Assembly: GCF_000389965.1 (NCBI RefSeq)
Contig: NC_021191.1
Coordinates: forward strand, 6,759,501 to 6,823,500
Origin: Actinoplanes sp. N902-109
GTDB taxonomy: Bacteria; Actinomycetota; Actinomycetes; Mycobacteriales; Micromonosporaceae
DNA: 64,000 nucleotides
Direction of reading: 5' to 3'
Position 1 is the stretch's first letter. Each line of letters begins with the position of its first letter. A model generated the notes under the pieces. It searched no databases and was not told the origin of the DNA. It saw only the letters and a list, made by a program, of their open reading frames with translations. Below, piece after piece: positions 26,586-34,759 of the stretch. Position numbers and translations under genes: made by a program.

Positions 26586-27278
26586 ATGCTCACTGCCGTG
26601 ACGATCCCCTCGCGCATGATCATCTGGCTGCGCCGGCTGGTGCTGCTGGGTTCGCTCGGCGTCGCGGCGTCGGTCCTGGCCATGGCGGCCGGTGACCTCT
26701 GGGTGCGGGCCGCCGCCTCCGGCCATGTGTACGAGGAGAGCACCGTGCCCGCCGCCCCGGTGGCCCTGGTGCTGGGCGCCGAGGTGTATCCGGACGGCAG
26801 CCCGTCGCCGTTCCTGGCCGCCCGGCTGGAGATCGCCCGGCAGCTGCTGGCCGACGGCAAGGTCAAGGCGATCCTGGTCTCCGGCGACCACCGCGAGTGG
26901 GACTACAACGAGCCGGGCGCGATGTACGAGTGGCTGCACCAGCACGGCGTGCCCAGCGAACGCATCGTGCTCGACCACGCCGGTTTCGACACCTACGACT
27001 CGTGCGCCCGGGCCAAGCGGATCTTCGGCGTCACCGCGCTGACCGTGGTGACCCAGAGCTACCACATCGACCGCGCCGTGACCGTCTGCCGCGACGTGGG
27101 CATCGAGGCCAACGGCGTGGCCGACGACAGCGTCCGCATCTACCGCGAGCCCTGGTACCACAGCGTGGTGCGCGAGCGCGGTGCCGTGGTCAAGGCGATG
27201 CTCGACGTCGTCTCCCGCCGCGACCCGGTGTTCCTCGGCCCGCACGAGACCGGCGTGGACCAGGCAACAGCAGGGTGA
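26586..27278 (+). CDS. YdcF/SanA-like DUF218 membrane-anchored protein
   Basis: A 230-residue protein with one N-terminal transmembrane helix (about residues 15-35) and an extracytoplasmic DUF218 domain: ALVLGAEVYPDGSPSPFL, AILVSGDHREWDYNEPGAM, DHAGFDTYDSCARAKRIFGV and TQSYHIDRAV. SanA of E. coli, in the same family, affects vancomycin exclusion; an envelope role is likely but the reaction is unknown. GTG at 26598 is an alternative start. The following beta-lactamase-like gene starts five bases after this stop. Confidence 0.85.
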   Translation: MLTAVTIPSRMIIWLRRLVLLGSLGVAASVLAMAAGDLWVRAAASGHVYEESTVPAAPVALVLGAEVYPDGSPSPFLAARLEIARQLLADGKVKAILVSGDHREWDYNEPGAMYEWLHQHGVPSERIVLDHAGFDTYDSCARAKRIFGVTALTVVTQSYHIDRAVTVCRDVGIEANGVADDSVRIYREPWYHSVVRERGAVVKAMLDVVSRRDPVFLGPHETGVDQATAG

Positions 27279-27282
27279 TCAG

Positions 27283-28125
27283 GTGATCGCGGCCGGCTAC
27301 GCGGAGCAGAAGGCCCGGGCGGGCGGCACCTGGCACAGCCTGATCACCGGCGCCGACGGCACGGTGCTGGTGGACGACGACGCCGACCGGGTGGTGCACG
27401 GCTACAGCGTGCAGAAGCTGGCGGTGGCGACGGCCGTGCTCGACCGCGTCCCCCTGGACACCCGGGTCACCCTGCGGGCGGCGGACGTGCTGGGCGGCAG
27501 CGGCAGCTATCACCTGCAGGGTGTGTGGGGTGACTCCGTCACGATCGCCGGGGTGCTGACCGCGATGCTGCTGGTGTCCGACAACACGGCCGTACGGCTG
27601 TGCGGCTCGGTGCTGCCCGCCGCCGCGATCAACGAGGTGCTGGCCGCCAAGGGGTTCACGCACACCCGGGTGGAGCCGGTCGCCGACCCGCACCGCTTCC
27701 TGCTGGGCACCACCACCGCGCGGGAGACCCACGAGCTGCTGCGCGGGCTGGCCACCGGCACCCTGTTGCCCGCGCCGGCCTGCGCCTTCCTGCTGGCGGT
27801 CCTGCGTGGCAGCAGTGGTTACCACGACGGCGTCCGGCGCTCGATGTCGTCGGCCGAGCGGGCCCGGGTGGCCACCAAGCACGGCGCCGACTTCGACGCC
27901 CGCGGCGCCGCCCGGCACGAGGCGGGCATCATGTCGGGGCCGGGACCGCAGCCGGGGCCGGAGCCGGGGCCGGGGCCGGAGCCGGGGCCGGGGCCGCCGG
28001 GGGTGTGGCCGGTGACCTACGCGATGTTCGCCGACGGGCTGGGCGACGTCCACAACTACGGCGCGACACATCCGGCGGTCGAGGCGCACGCGGTCATCGG
28101 CCGGGCGTTGCTGGGGTGCGGCTGA
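27283..28125 (+). CDS. Class A beta-lactamase-like serine hydrolase with internal Gly-Pro repeat
   Basis: A 280-residue protein of the penicillin-binding/beta-lactamase fold. SVQK near residue 42 supplies the S-x-x-K pair, SDN near 99 the second motif, and KHGADFD near 199 stands where K-T/S-G is expected. GTG at 27283 is chosen for the AGCAGGG nine bases upstream. There is no signal peptide, unlike true secreted lactamases, so activity on beta-lactams is doubtful. Residues about 219-241 are a run of Gly-Pro-Glu-Pro repeats that interrupts the end of the fold. Confidence 0.75.
   Translation: MIAAGYAEQKARAGGTWHSLITGADGTVLVDDDADRVVHGYSVQKLAVATAVLDRVPLDTRVTLRAADVLGGSGSYHLQGVWGDSVTIAGVLTAMLLVSDNTAVRLCGSVLPAAAINEVLAAKGFTHTRVEPVADPHRFLLGTTTARETHELLRGLATGTLLPAPACAFLLAVLRGSSGYHDGVRRSMSSAERARVATKHGADFDARGAARHEAGIMSGPGPQPGPEPGPGPEPGPGPPGVWPVTYAMFADGLGDVHNYGATHPAVEAHAVIGRALLGCG
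27937..28004 (+). repeat. In-frame GC-rich minisatellite, 18-nt unit (Gly-Pro-Glu-Pro)
   Basis: Two perfect 18-nt copies (unit GAGCCGGGGCCGGGGCCG) at 27961-27996 are flanked by degenerate copies. The array stays in frame and encodes the Gly-Pro tract of the beta-lactamase-like protein. Confidence 0.85.
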
Positions 28126-28189
28126 CCGCACCTGCGGACGGGAGCCGGCACCGATGTGCCGCGGTCCGCGCCCGGCCAGGCTGATCCGC

Positions 28190-28696
28190 ATGGAATCCGT
28201 GATTTCCCTGACGGCCGTGGCGCGGCGCTACCCGCGCGGCGTGCTGGCCCTGCGCGACGTGTCCCTGGAGATCCCGGCCGGCCACGTCGCGCTGCCCCGG
28301 CGGCTGGGCGGCCCGCGCGCCCGGTCCGTCGACGACGTGCTTGCCCAGGTCGGCCTGCCCGGGCTGGGCCGGCGCCCGGTGGGTGAGCTCTCCGGCGGCC
28401 AGCAGCAGCGGGTCGCCATCGCCCGCGCCCTGGTCACCGCGCCCTCGGTGATCTTCGCCGACGAGCCCACCGGCGCCCTCGACCCCGGCACCGGCGCCCG
28501 GATCCTGGGCCTGCTGCGCGCCGCCGCCGACCGTGACCGGGTGACCGTCCTCATGGTCACCCACGACCCGGTGGCCGCGGCCTGGAGCGACCGGCTGGTG
28601 CTGCTGCGCGACGGTACGGTCGTCGACGACCGGCCCGCCCCGGACGCCGCCGGCATCGCCGAGCGGCTGCGCGGGGTGTCGGCGGTGCCCGCGTGA
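28190..28696 (+). pseudogene. ABC transporter ATPase (MacB/LolD type) lacking Walker A and Q-loop
   Basis: The frame starts MESVISLTAVARRYPRG and reaches SLEIPAGHVAL, the strand just before a Walker A loop, but then jumps to PRRLGGPRARSVDDVLAQVG. About 90 residues carrying Walker A and the Q-loop are missing, while the signature LSGGQQQRVAIARAL, Walker B VIFADEPTGALD and the H-loop MVTHD remain. A protein without Walker A cannot bind ATP normally. The neighbouring permease is also cut, so this is decay rather than a new design. Confidence 0.85.
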
Positions 28697-28901
28697 TCCG
28701 GCAGGCCCTGCGGCGCAACCCGTGGGCCTTCCTCGGCCCGGCGGTCACCCAGGCGCTGGCCGCGGTGCTGGTGACCACCGGGCTGGGCCTGACCGCGTCG
28801 TTCGACGGCGCCCTGCCCGCCGGTTCCGACCTCGCCGACTTCGCCGCGATCTTCACCATCTCGTCCACCTGTCTGGCGCTGCTCGTCGTCGGGGTCACCA
28901 T
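28693..28901 (+). pseudogene. ABC permease (FtsX/MacB type), N-terminal fragment
   Basis: The GTG overlaps the ATPase stop (GTGA). The fragment begins VIRQALRRNPWAFLGPAVTQ with one hydrophobic helix and a following TASFDGALPAGSDLADFAAI extracellular start, then breaks after LLVVGVTM. A full permease would be several hundred residues longer. The break joins directly to a regulator fragment in another frame. Confidence 0.8.
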
Positions 28902-29078
28902 GAGATCCTGGGCCTGCTCGCCGAGGGTCGCTCCAACGTGGCCATCGCCGAGACCCTGCGGCTGGCCGGGCGCAGCGTCGAGAAGCACGTCACCGCGATC
29001 TTCACCAAGCTCGACCTGCCGCAGGACTGCTCGGACCACCGCCGGGTCCTGGCAGTGCTGCGCTATCTGCGCGCCTGA
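28902..29078 (+). pseudogene. LuxR/NarL response-regulator C-terminal HTH fragment
   Basis: From 28902 the frame reads EILGLLAEGRSNVAIAETLR and RSVEKHVTAIFTKLDL, then DHRRVLAVLRYLRA and a stop: the last ~58 residues of a NarL-type LuxR regulator whose canonical start would be R-E-R-E-V/I-L. The receiver domain and start codon are absent. A single deletion appears to have removed most of a permease gene and the front of a regulator gene. Confidence 0.8.
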
Positions 29079-29265
29079 CGTCCGGTTCGCGGGTGGGCGT
29101 CGGAGTGGGCCCGGCCTCCAGGGCAATCCCTAACCGATTTTTCCCACTTGAACCATTGCGTCGCTGATTTCCACAGAACGGATGATTGCCGGTTCTCCAC
29201 GGTGGAGCGGATCCGGACCGGGGTAATTCCCGGTCCACGGAAACACCGTCCCCGAGGAGAGCGAC

Positions 29266-29610
29266 ATGACTGCCACCAGCCGTTCCACCACTGCCACCGG
29301 CACCTTCGACCACGCCCGCACCGCCGGGTACGCCGACGCGACCGAGGCCCACCACGCGCGCCCGCGAGGCGACGAGACGAAGCCGTCGTGGAAGACGACC
29401 GAGCTGTTCGTCTATCTCGCCGCGGTCGCCGGGGTGCTGATCGCCTCGCAGGTCACCGGGGACGGGCCGGCGGAGAACGGCGGCGACTTCTTCGCCGCCG
29501 ACAAGGCCTGGTGGTACATCACCCTGCTGACCATCGGCTACCTGGTCAGCCGCGGGCTGGCCAAGGCCGGCGTGCGCACCCGCGACGCCGACCCGCGCAG
29601 CACCCGCTGA
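29266..29610 (+). CDS. Small membrane protein, two helices, unknown
   Basis: A 114-residue protein with a hydrophilic ~48-residue N-terminus rich in Thr, Ala and His, then two hydrophobic helices (LFVYLAAVAGVLIAS and WYITLLTIGYLVSRGL) around a short acidic loop. A GAGGAGAG ribosome-binding site precedes the ATG. The 187-bp gap upstream holds an 8-bp-stem hairpin at 29215-29236 and the perfect repeat CTCCACGGTGGAG near 29195. No family recognised; similar two-helix proteins are common in actinomycetes. Confidence 0.75.
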   Translation: MTATSRSTTATGTFDHARTAGYADATEAHHARPRGDETKPSWKTTELFVYLAAVAGVLIASQVTGDGPAENGGDFFAADKAWWYITLLTIGYLVSRGLAKAGVRTRDADPRSTR

Positions 29611-29667
29611 CCCGTTCCGCACGATGGGCACCCGGCCCCGGCCCGGTGCCCATTGCCGGCATTGTGG

Positions 29668-29681
29668 TGGGAGCGCTCCCA
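29668..29681. promoter_or_regulatory. CebR/CelR-type operator TGGGAGCGCTCCCA
   Basis: A perfect 14-bp palindrome 39 bp before the cellulase start. It is identical to the operator bound by the LacI-family cellobiose repressors CebR (Streptomyces) and CelR (Thermobifida). Cellobiose would relieve repression. The regulator gene is not in this window. Confidence 0.92.
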
Positions 29682-29720
29682 TGTAACGATGAACGTCACT
29701 GAACGGGACGAGGTCATCGC

Positions 29721-32018
29721 ATGAAGAAGCTGCTCGTGGTCCTGACCGCCCTGCTGCTCCTGCCGCTTGCGGCACCGGCGCAGGCCGCCCCCGCCTACAG
29801 CTACGGCGAGGCGCTGCAGAAGTCGCTGTTCTTCTACGAGGCGCAGATCTCCGGCAAGAAGCCCGCGTGGAGCCGGGTCTCCTGGCGGGGCGACTCGGCG
29901 CTGTCCGACGGCGCCGATGTCGGGCTCGACCTGACCGGCGGCTGGTTCGACGCCGGTGACCACGTCAAGTTCGGGCTGCCGATGGCCTTCACCACGACGA
30001 TGCTGGCCTGGGGCGCGGTGGAGAACCGGGCGGCGTACGAGAGCTCGGGGCAGTTGACCTATCTGCTGAACAACCTGCGCGTGCCCAACGACTACTTCAT
30101 CAAGGCCCACCCCTCCCCGACCGTCCTCTACGGACAGGTGGGCAAGGGCGACGACGACCACAAGTGGTGGGGGCCGGCCGAGGTGCTGCCGATGGCGCGA
30201 CCGGCGTACAAGATCGATGCGAGCTGTGGCGGCAGTGAGCTGGCGGCGGAGACGGCGGCCGCGATGGCAGCCAGCTCGATGGTGTTCCGGCCCACCGACC
30301 CGGCGTACGCGGACACGCTGCTGACGCACGCCAAGCAGCTCTACACGTTCGCCGACACGGTGCGGAAGAGCTACCACGAGTGCATCACCGACGCGACCGC
30401 GTTCTACCGCTCGTGGAGCGGCTACGCCGACGAGCTGGTGTGGGGTGCGATCTGGCTGCACCGCGCCACCGGCGACGCCGCCTACCTGGCCAAGGCCGAG
30501 GCCGGGTACGACGCCCAGGGCAACGAGCCGCAGACCGCCACCAAGATGTACAAGTGGACACTGAGCTGGGACAACAAGCAGTACGCCACGTACGTGCTGC
30601 TGGCTCAGCTGACCGGCAAGCAGAAGTATCTCGACGACGCCAACCGGTGGCTGGACTGGTTCACCGTCGGCGTCAACGGCGAGAAGGTGCGCACGTCGCC
30701 CGGCGGCATGGTGGTGGTCGACTCGTGGGGTGCGCTGCGCTACGCGGCCAACACGGCGTTCGTCGCGCTCGTGCACAGCGACCACATCGCCGACGCGACC
30801 CGCAAGCAGCGCTACCACGACTTCGCCGTGCGGCAGATCAACTATGCGCTGGGCGACAACCCGCGGCGGTCCAGCTACGTGATCGGGTTCGGCGCCAACT
30901 CCCCGAAGAACCCCCATCACCGTACGGCGCACGGCTCCTGGTGGGACAGCATGCAGGTGCCCGAGCAGACCCGGCACGTCCTGTACGGCGCCCTGGTCGG
31001 CGGCCCGTCCGCGCCCGACGACGCGTACACCGACAGCCGCAGCGACTACGTGATGAACGAGGTGGCCACCGACTACAACGCCGGGTTCACCTCGGCGCTG
31101 GCCCGGCTGTACGGCGAGTACGGCGGCGCGCCGCTGAGCGGGTTCCCGGTGGCCGAGAAGCCGGACCAGCCCGAACTCTCGGTCGAGACCACGATCATGC
31201 AGAACGAGACCCGCTCGACCGGCGTCAAGGCGATCATCTACAACAAGTCGGCGTTCCCGGCCCGGGCGCTGACCGCCGGGAAGTTCCGCTACTACTTCAC
31301 CCGTGACGACGCCTCGCCGCTGGTGGTGAGCTCGCCGTACACGCAGGGCTGCCCCGGGCCGACGGCTGCGAAGCAGTACTCCGGCAACATCTGGTACGTC
31401 GAGGTGGACTGCACCGGCTACAAGATCGCACCGGCCGGGCAGTCGGCGTACCGGATGGAGGTCCAGCTCAAGATCGGCGTGGCGGAGGGTGGCACCTGGA
31501 ACCCGGCCAACGACCCGTCGTACCAGGCGGCGAGCGGGCCGAACGCGACCGTGCCGCTGTGGGACGGCAGCACGCTGGTGTGGGGGTCCCTGCCGGGTAC
31601 CGGCGGCCCGGCTCCCTCGGACCCGCCTTCTTCCTCCCCTTCCCCATCTCAGTCGCCGTCGCCATCGCCATCTCAGTCGCCGTCACCATCGCCGTCGGCG
31701 CCGTCCGGGTGCCGGGTGGGTTATGTGACCAACGACTGGAGCAACGGCTTCACCGCCACGGTGACGGTGACGAACGGGCCGGTCGCGGTGAACGGCTGGA
31801 CGCTGACGTTCGCCTACCCCGGCGGCCAGCAGGTGACCCAGGCCTGGTCGGCAACGGTGACGCAGACCGGCACCCAGGTCACGGCGGCGAACCTGGCCTG
31901 GAACGGCGCCCTGGCCGCGGGCGCTTCGGTGAGTTTCGGTTTCAGCGGGACGCACCCCGGCACCAACCCCCGCCCGGCGTCGTTCGCACTGAACGGCACA
32001 CCCTGTGCCAGCAGCTGA
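29721..32018 (+). CDS. Secreted endoglucanase, GH9 with CBM3 and CBM2 modules
   Basis: A 765-residue modular cellulase. A signal peptide (about 1-28) reads MKKLLVVLTALLLLPL and ends AQA. The GH9 catalytic domain spans about 30-470: GWFDAGDHVKFG near 75 has the catalytic base Asp, HHRTAHGSWWDS near 398 the substrate-binding His, and NEVATDYNAGF near 445 the acid Glu. A CBM3 module (483-623, probably the processive CBM3c type) follows. A Ser-Pro linker (625-657) leads to a CBM2 cellulose-binding module (663-765). This order is the classic processive endoglucanase layout of Thermobifida Cel9A. Confidence 0.96.
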   Translation: MKKLLVVLTALLLLPLAAPAQAAPAYSYGEALQKSLFFYEAQISGKKPAWSRVSWRGDSALSDGADVGLDLTGGWFDAGDHVKFGLPMAFTTTMLAWGAVENRAAYESSGQLTYLLNNLRVPNDYFIKAHPSPTVLYGQVGKGDDDHKWWGPAEVLPMARPAYKIDASCGGSELAAETAAAMAASSMVFRPTDPAYADTLLTHAKQLYTFADTVRKSYHECITDATAFYRSWSGYADELVWGAIWLHRATGDAAYLAKAEAGYDAQGNEPQTATKMYKWTLSWDNKQYATYVLLAQLTGKQKYLDDANRWLDWFTVGVNGEKVRTSPGGMVVVDSWGALRYAANTAFVALVHSDHIADATRKQRYHDFAVRQINYALGDNPRRSSYVIGFGANSPKNPHHRTAHGSWWDSMQVPEQTRHVLYGALVGGPSAPDDAYTDSRSDYVMNEVATDYNAGFTSALARLYGEYGGAPLSGFPVAEKPDQPELSVETTIMQNETRSTGVKAIIYNKSAFPARALTAGKFRYYFTRDDASPLVVSSPYTQGCPGPTAAKQYSGNIWYVEVDCTGYKIAPAGQSAYRMEVQLKIGVAEGGTWNPANDPSYQAASGPNATVPLWDGSTLVWGSLPGTGGPAPSDPPSSSPSPSQSPSPSPSQSPSPSPSAPSGCRVGYVTNDWSNGFTATVTVTNGPVAVNGWTLTFAYPGGQQVTQAWSATVTQTGTQVTAANLAWNGALAAGASVSFGFSGTHPGTNPRPASFALNGTPCASS

Positions 32019-32096
32019 TCGGGGTTACGTCCGGTGCAAAAGTCTGACATTGATGAGCATGGACATGGTGTCCGGAATGGACAAGAGTGTGAGGGC

Positions 32097-33563
32097 ATGA
32101 CGGACCGCTGTGACCGCTCTCAGGCCAGCCGCTCTCAGCCCAGCCGCCGTACCTTCCTTTCCGCGTCGGCCGCCGCAGCCCTCTCCGCGTCGGCCGGCGT
32201 GGCCGCGACGCCGGCGTCGGCGGCCACCGCACCCGCGAGTGCCGGATCCCGCGGCGCGGGCGAAGGAGCCAACGGGTTGCCGAAACAGGTGCCGGACGTC
32301 CAGCTCAGAGCGCTGCTGCGGGAGATCGACCCGCACCGCATCGAGACCATCGTGCGGCGGCTCGCGGCGTTCGGCACCCGGCACACGCTGTCCAGCCAGG
32401 ACGACCCGGTGCGCGGCATCGGCGCGGCCCGCGACTGGATCCTCGAACAGTTCCAGACGTACGCCGCGGCGTCCGGCGGCCGGATGACCGTCGAGCTGCA
32501 GTCGTACATCCAGCCGCCGGCCAGCCGCATCCCCGCACCCACCCGGATCAGCAACATCGTGGCCACGCTGCACGGCACCGACGAGCCGGGCCGGGTCTAC
32601 GTCGTCACCGGGCACTACGACTCCCGGGCCACCGACGTCATGGACGCCGGCAGCGACGCCCCCGGCGCCGACGACGACGCCTCCGGGGTGGCCGCCGTCA
32701 TGGAAGTCGCCCGGGTGATGGCCACCCGGCGGGTGCAGGCCACCATCGTGTTCGCCGCCGTCGCCGGTGAGGAACAGGGCCTCTACGGCTCGGACCACCT
32801 CGCGCAACAGCTCAAGAACGCGAACACCGACGTGCAGGCCATGTTCAGCAACGACATCGTGGGCACCGGGGACGCCCACGACGGGACGGCTGCTGCGCCC
32901 CGTACGGTGAGGCTGTTCGTGGAGGGAGTGCCGACCGCCGAGACGCCCGCGCAGGCCTCGACCCGGCTGTCGGTCGGCGGGGAGAACGACGGCCCGTCGC
33001 GGCAGCTCGGCCGGTTCGTGCAGGACGTCGCGGAAAACCCGCAGACCGGCATGGACGTCCGGGTCATCTGGCGCCGCGACCGCTACCTGCGCGGCAGCGA
33101 CCACATCTCGTTCCTGCTGCGCGGCTACCCCGCGGCCCGCTTCACCGAACCCCGGGAGAACTTCGCCCACGAACACCAGAACGTCCGCGTCGAGAACGGC
33201 GTACAGTACGGCGACCTGGTCGAGTTCTGCGACTTCCGCTACATCGCCCGGGTGGCCCGGGTCAACGCCGCGGCCCTGTGGTCCCTCGCCCAGGCCCCCG
33301 GCACCCCGCAAGGCGTCGTGATCGACACCACCCAGCTCACCAATCAGACCACCCTGCGCTGGCAACCCTCACCGGCAACCGACATCGCCGGCTACGAGAT
33401 CCTGTGGCGCGAGACCACCGCCCCGGACTGGCAGCACGTACGGGCGGTGGGCAACGTGACCACGACGACCATCGACCTGTCGAAGGACAACGTGTTCTTC
33501 GGGGTCCGCGCGGTCGACCGGGATGGCCACCGGAGCCCTGTCGCGGCTCCGATGCCGGGCTGA
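32097..33563 (+). CDS. Exported M28-family zinc aminopeptidase with fibronectin-like tail
   Basis: A 488-residue protein. The N-terminus has SRRTFLSASAAAALSASAG, a Tat signal. Metal ligands appear in order: TGHYDSR (His near 171), GADDDASG (Asp near 192), AGEEQGLYGS (catalytic and metal Glu near 223), FSNDIVG (Asp near 251) and GSDHISF (His near 334). Residues about 404-488 look like a fibronectin-III fold. ATG at 32097 has GAGGG only one base upstream, so the start is not certain; the frame is open to 32034. It lies 78 bp after the cellulase but is not obviously in its operon. Confidence 0.88.
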   Translation: MTDRCDRSQASRSQPSRRTFLSASAAAALSASAGVAATPASAATAPASAGSRGAGEGANGLPKQVPDVQLRALLREIDPHRIETIVRRLAAFGTRHTLSSQDDPVRGIGAARDWILEQFQTYAAASGGRMTVELQSYIQPPASRIPAPTRISNIVATLHGTDEPGRVYVVTGHYDSRATDVMDAGSDAPGADDDASGVAAVMEVARVMATRRVQATIVFAAVAGEEQGLYGSDHLAQQLKNANTDVQAMFSNDIVGTGDAHDGTAAAPRTVRLFVEGVPTAETPAQASTRLSVGGENDGPSRQLGRFVQDVAENPQTGMDVRVIWRRDRYLRGSDHISFLLRGYPAARFTEPRENFAHEHQNVRVENGVQYGDLVEFCDFRYIARVARVNAAALWSLAQAPGTPQGVVIDTTQLTNQTTLRWQPSPATDIAGYEILWRETTAPDWQHVRAVGNVTTTTIDLSKDNVFFGVRAVDRDGHRSPVAAPMPG

Positions 33564-34041
33564 GCCTGCCGTTCCGGCTGGTTCCCTGCTGGCTGTGTGC
33601 CCGCTCTTGGCTGCGCTGTTGCGGTGCGGGCGCTGGTTGTTTGCTGTGGTGCTCACAGACGGGCTGCGCGGAGCGGCAATCACGGTGTTCCCCGCCCGGG
33701 GTCAGCGTCAGGGCGTGGCCTGTTCGTGGTGGCGTTGCGGGGTGTCGCACCCGTGGTCCCGTCCCCCGCTCCGGTCATTCCGCTGGCTCTCCAGGCTTGG
33801 CACGTCCCGATGTTCCGGAGTGCACTCGATTCGACCGGTCAGGGGTCGGGCAAACCGGCAATGCTGATGGGCTGCTGCGACGGCGTCCATCGGCCCGGCG
33901 ACATCTGCGCGACGATGCGGAACGAGGCGCCGGCGATCTCGGCGGTGCAGTCGGCGTCGTTCGCTGCCGAGGACATACCCTCGAACTGCCGGCGTAGGAG
34001 CCGACCATGCGACGCCCAGCATCGTGGCAGCACCGGTGGGC

Positions 34042-34120
34042 CCGTTCCGCCCGGCAGCACATCCGCCGCATGCATCGCTCCACCACCGGAAAGTCCGTTC
34101 CGCCCGGCAGCACATCCGCC
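34042..34120. repeat. 26-nt direct repeat, two perfect copies 53 nt apart
   Basis: CCGTTCCGCCCGGCAGCACA plus six more bases occurs identically at 34042-34067 and 34095-34120. The spacer is unique. It lies in the gene-free interval. Confidence 0.85.
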
Positions 34121-34331
34121 CATACGGCGCGGGCATCGTCACATCGGCGGTATGCGTGCCCACCGCCCGGGCACTCGGACGCGCACGAGCAGCTGCTGCG
34201 CGATCCGGCCTGCCATCGGCTGCGGCTGCTGGAGGTGGCCCAGCGCGTCACCACCGGCCGGGTCGCGCTGCCCCGCCGGCCGGGATCCGCTTGGCCACCA
34301 GCGACCATCCCGCACGGTCCGGGGCGCCGGT

Positions 34332-34403
34332 CGACCGCCACCCCGCTGAACCGCCGCCCGGCCGGCGCGACCGCCACCCCGCTGAACCGCCGCCCGGTCG
34401 GCG
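34332..34403. repeat. 36-nt tandem repeat, two copies
   Basis: Two near-identical 36-nt units start at 34332 and 34368 (each begins CGACCGCCACCCCGCTGAAC). The period is a multiple of three, but no convincing gene is present. Confidence 0.8.
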
Positions 34404-34551
34404 GGAGCGCTGTCGAGCACCGGCCGCCCAGCCCCGCGCATCCGCACTCTGTGTGATCCGAGAGGTGTCCCGAGGTGGAACCCCCTGCGGCATCGACCTC
34501 AACAGGATCCTCGCCCCGGGACCGCAATCGTCGCCAGCACATCGGCAGGCT

Positions 34552-34665
34552 GAGGACAACCCGGCGCGGGCGCGCCAGACACGCCCGGCAGAACCGCCGT
34601 CAGCAGCCGAGGACAAGCCCCCCGCGGGCGCCGCAAGACACACCCGGCAAAACCGCCGTCAGCGG
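34552..34665. repeat. 57-nt tandem repeat, two imperfect copies
   Basis: Units start at 34552 and 34609; both begin GAGGACAA and end CCGCCGTCAGC followed by two or three bases, with scattered mismatches between them. It directly precedes the 3' end of the helicase gene on the other strand. Confidence 0.75.
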
Positions 34666-34759
34666 CGAGCTGGGGTGCGGCTGGGTGGCAACAGGCTCAC
34701 CGCGACGGTGTTTCCGTCGGTTGCGCCCGGATCGCACCGGACGTGCTCAGCCGGGGGTG

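Larger units (their letters stand above)
33564..34759. other. 1.2-kb gap without a confident gene, filled with direct repeats
   Basis: No frame shows sustained coding bias, and overlapping frames on both strands are interchangeable. Three sets of direct repeats (26, 36 and 57 nt) sit inside. A possible 45-codon minus-strand frame ending at 33839 (MSSAANDADCTAEIAGASF) has locally lower GC but no good start signal. A plus-strand stretch near 34,200 translating RLRLLEVAQRVTTGRVALP could be an old gene remnant. Confidence 0.6.

Noticed and set aside
28693..29133. Reading the permease frame through as a 146-aa protein
   Set aside because: After ~residue 69 the frame loses membrane character, while another frame shows a clear LuxR helix-turn-helix; the through-frame is an artefact of the deletion.
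33839..33973. 45-codon minus-strand frame (MSSAANDADC...) as a small gene
   Set aside because: Ribosome-binding site is too close to the start and no family is recognised; mentioned only as a possibility.
34042..34665. Possible CRISPR array in the repeat-rich gap
   Set aside because: Only two copies of each repeat, with different lengths and no regular unique spacers; no cas genes nearby.
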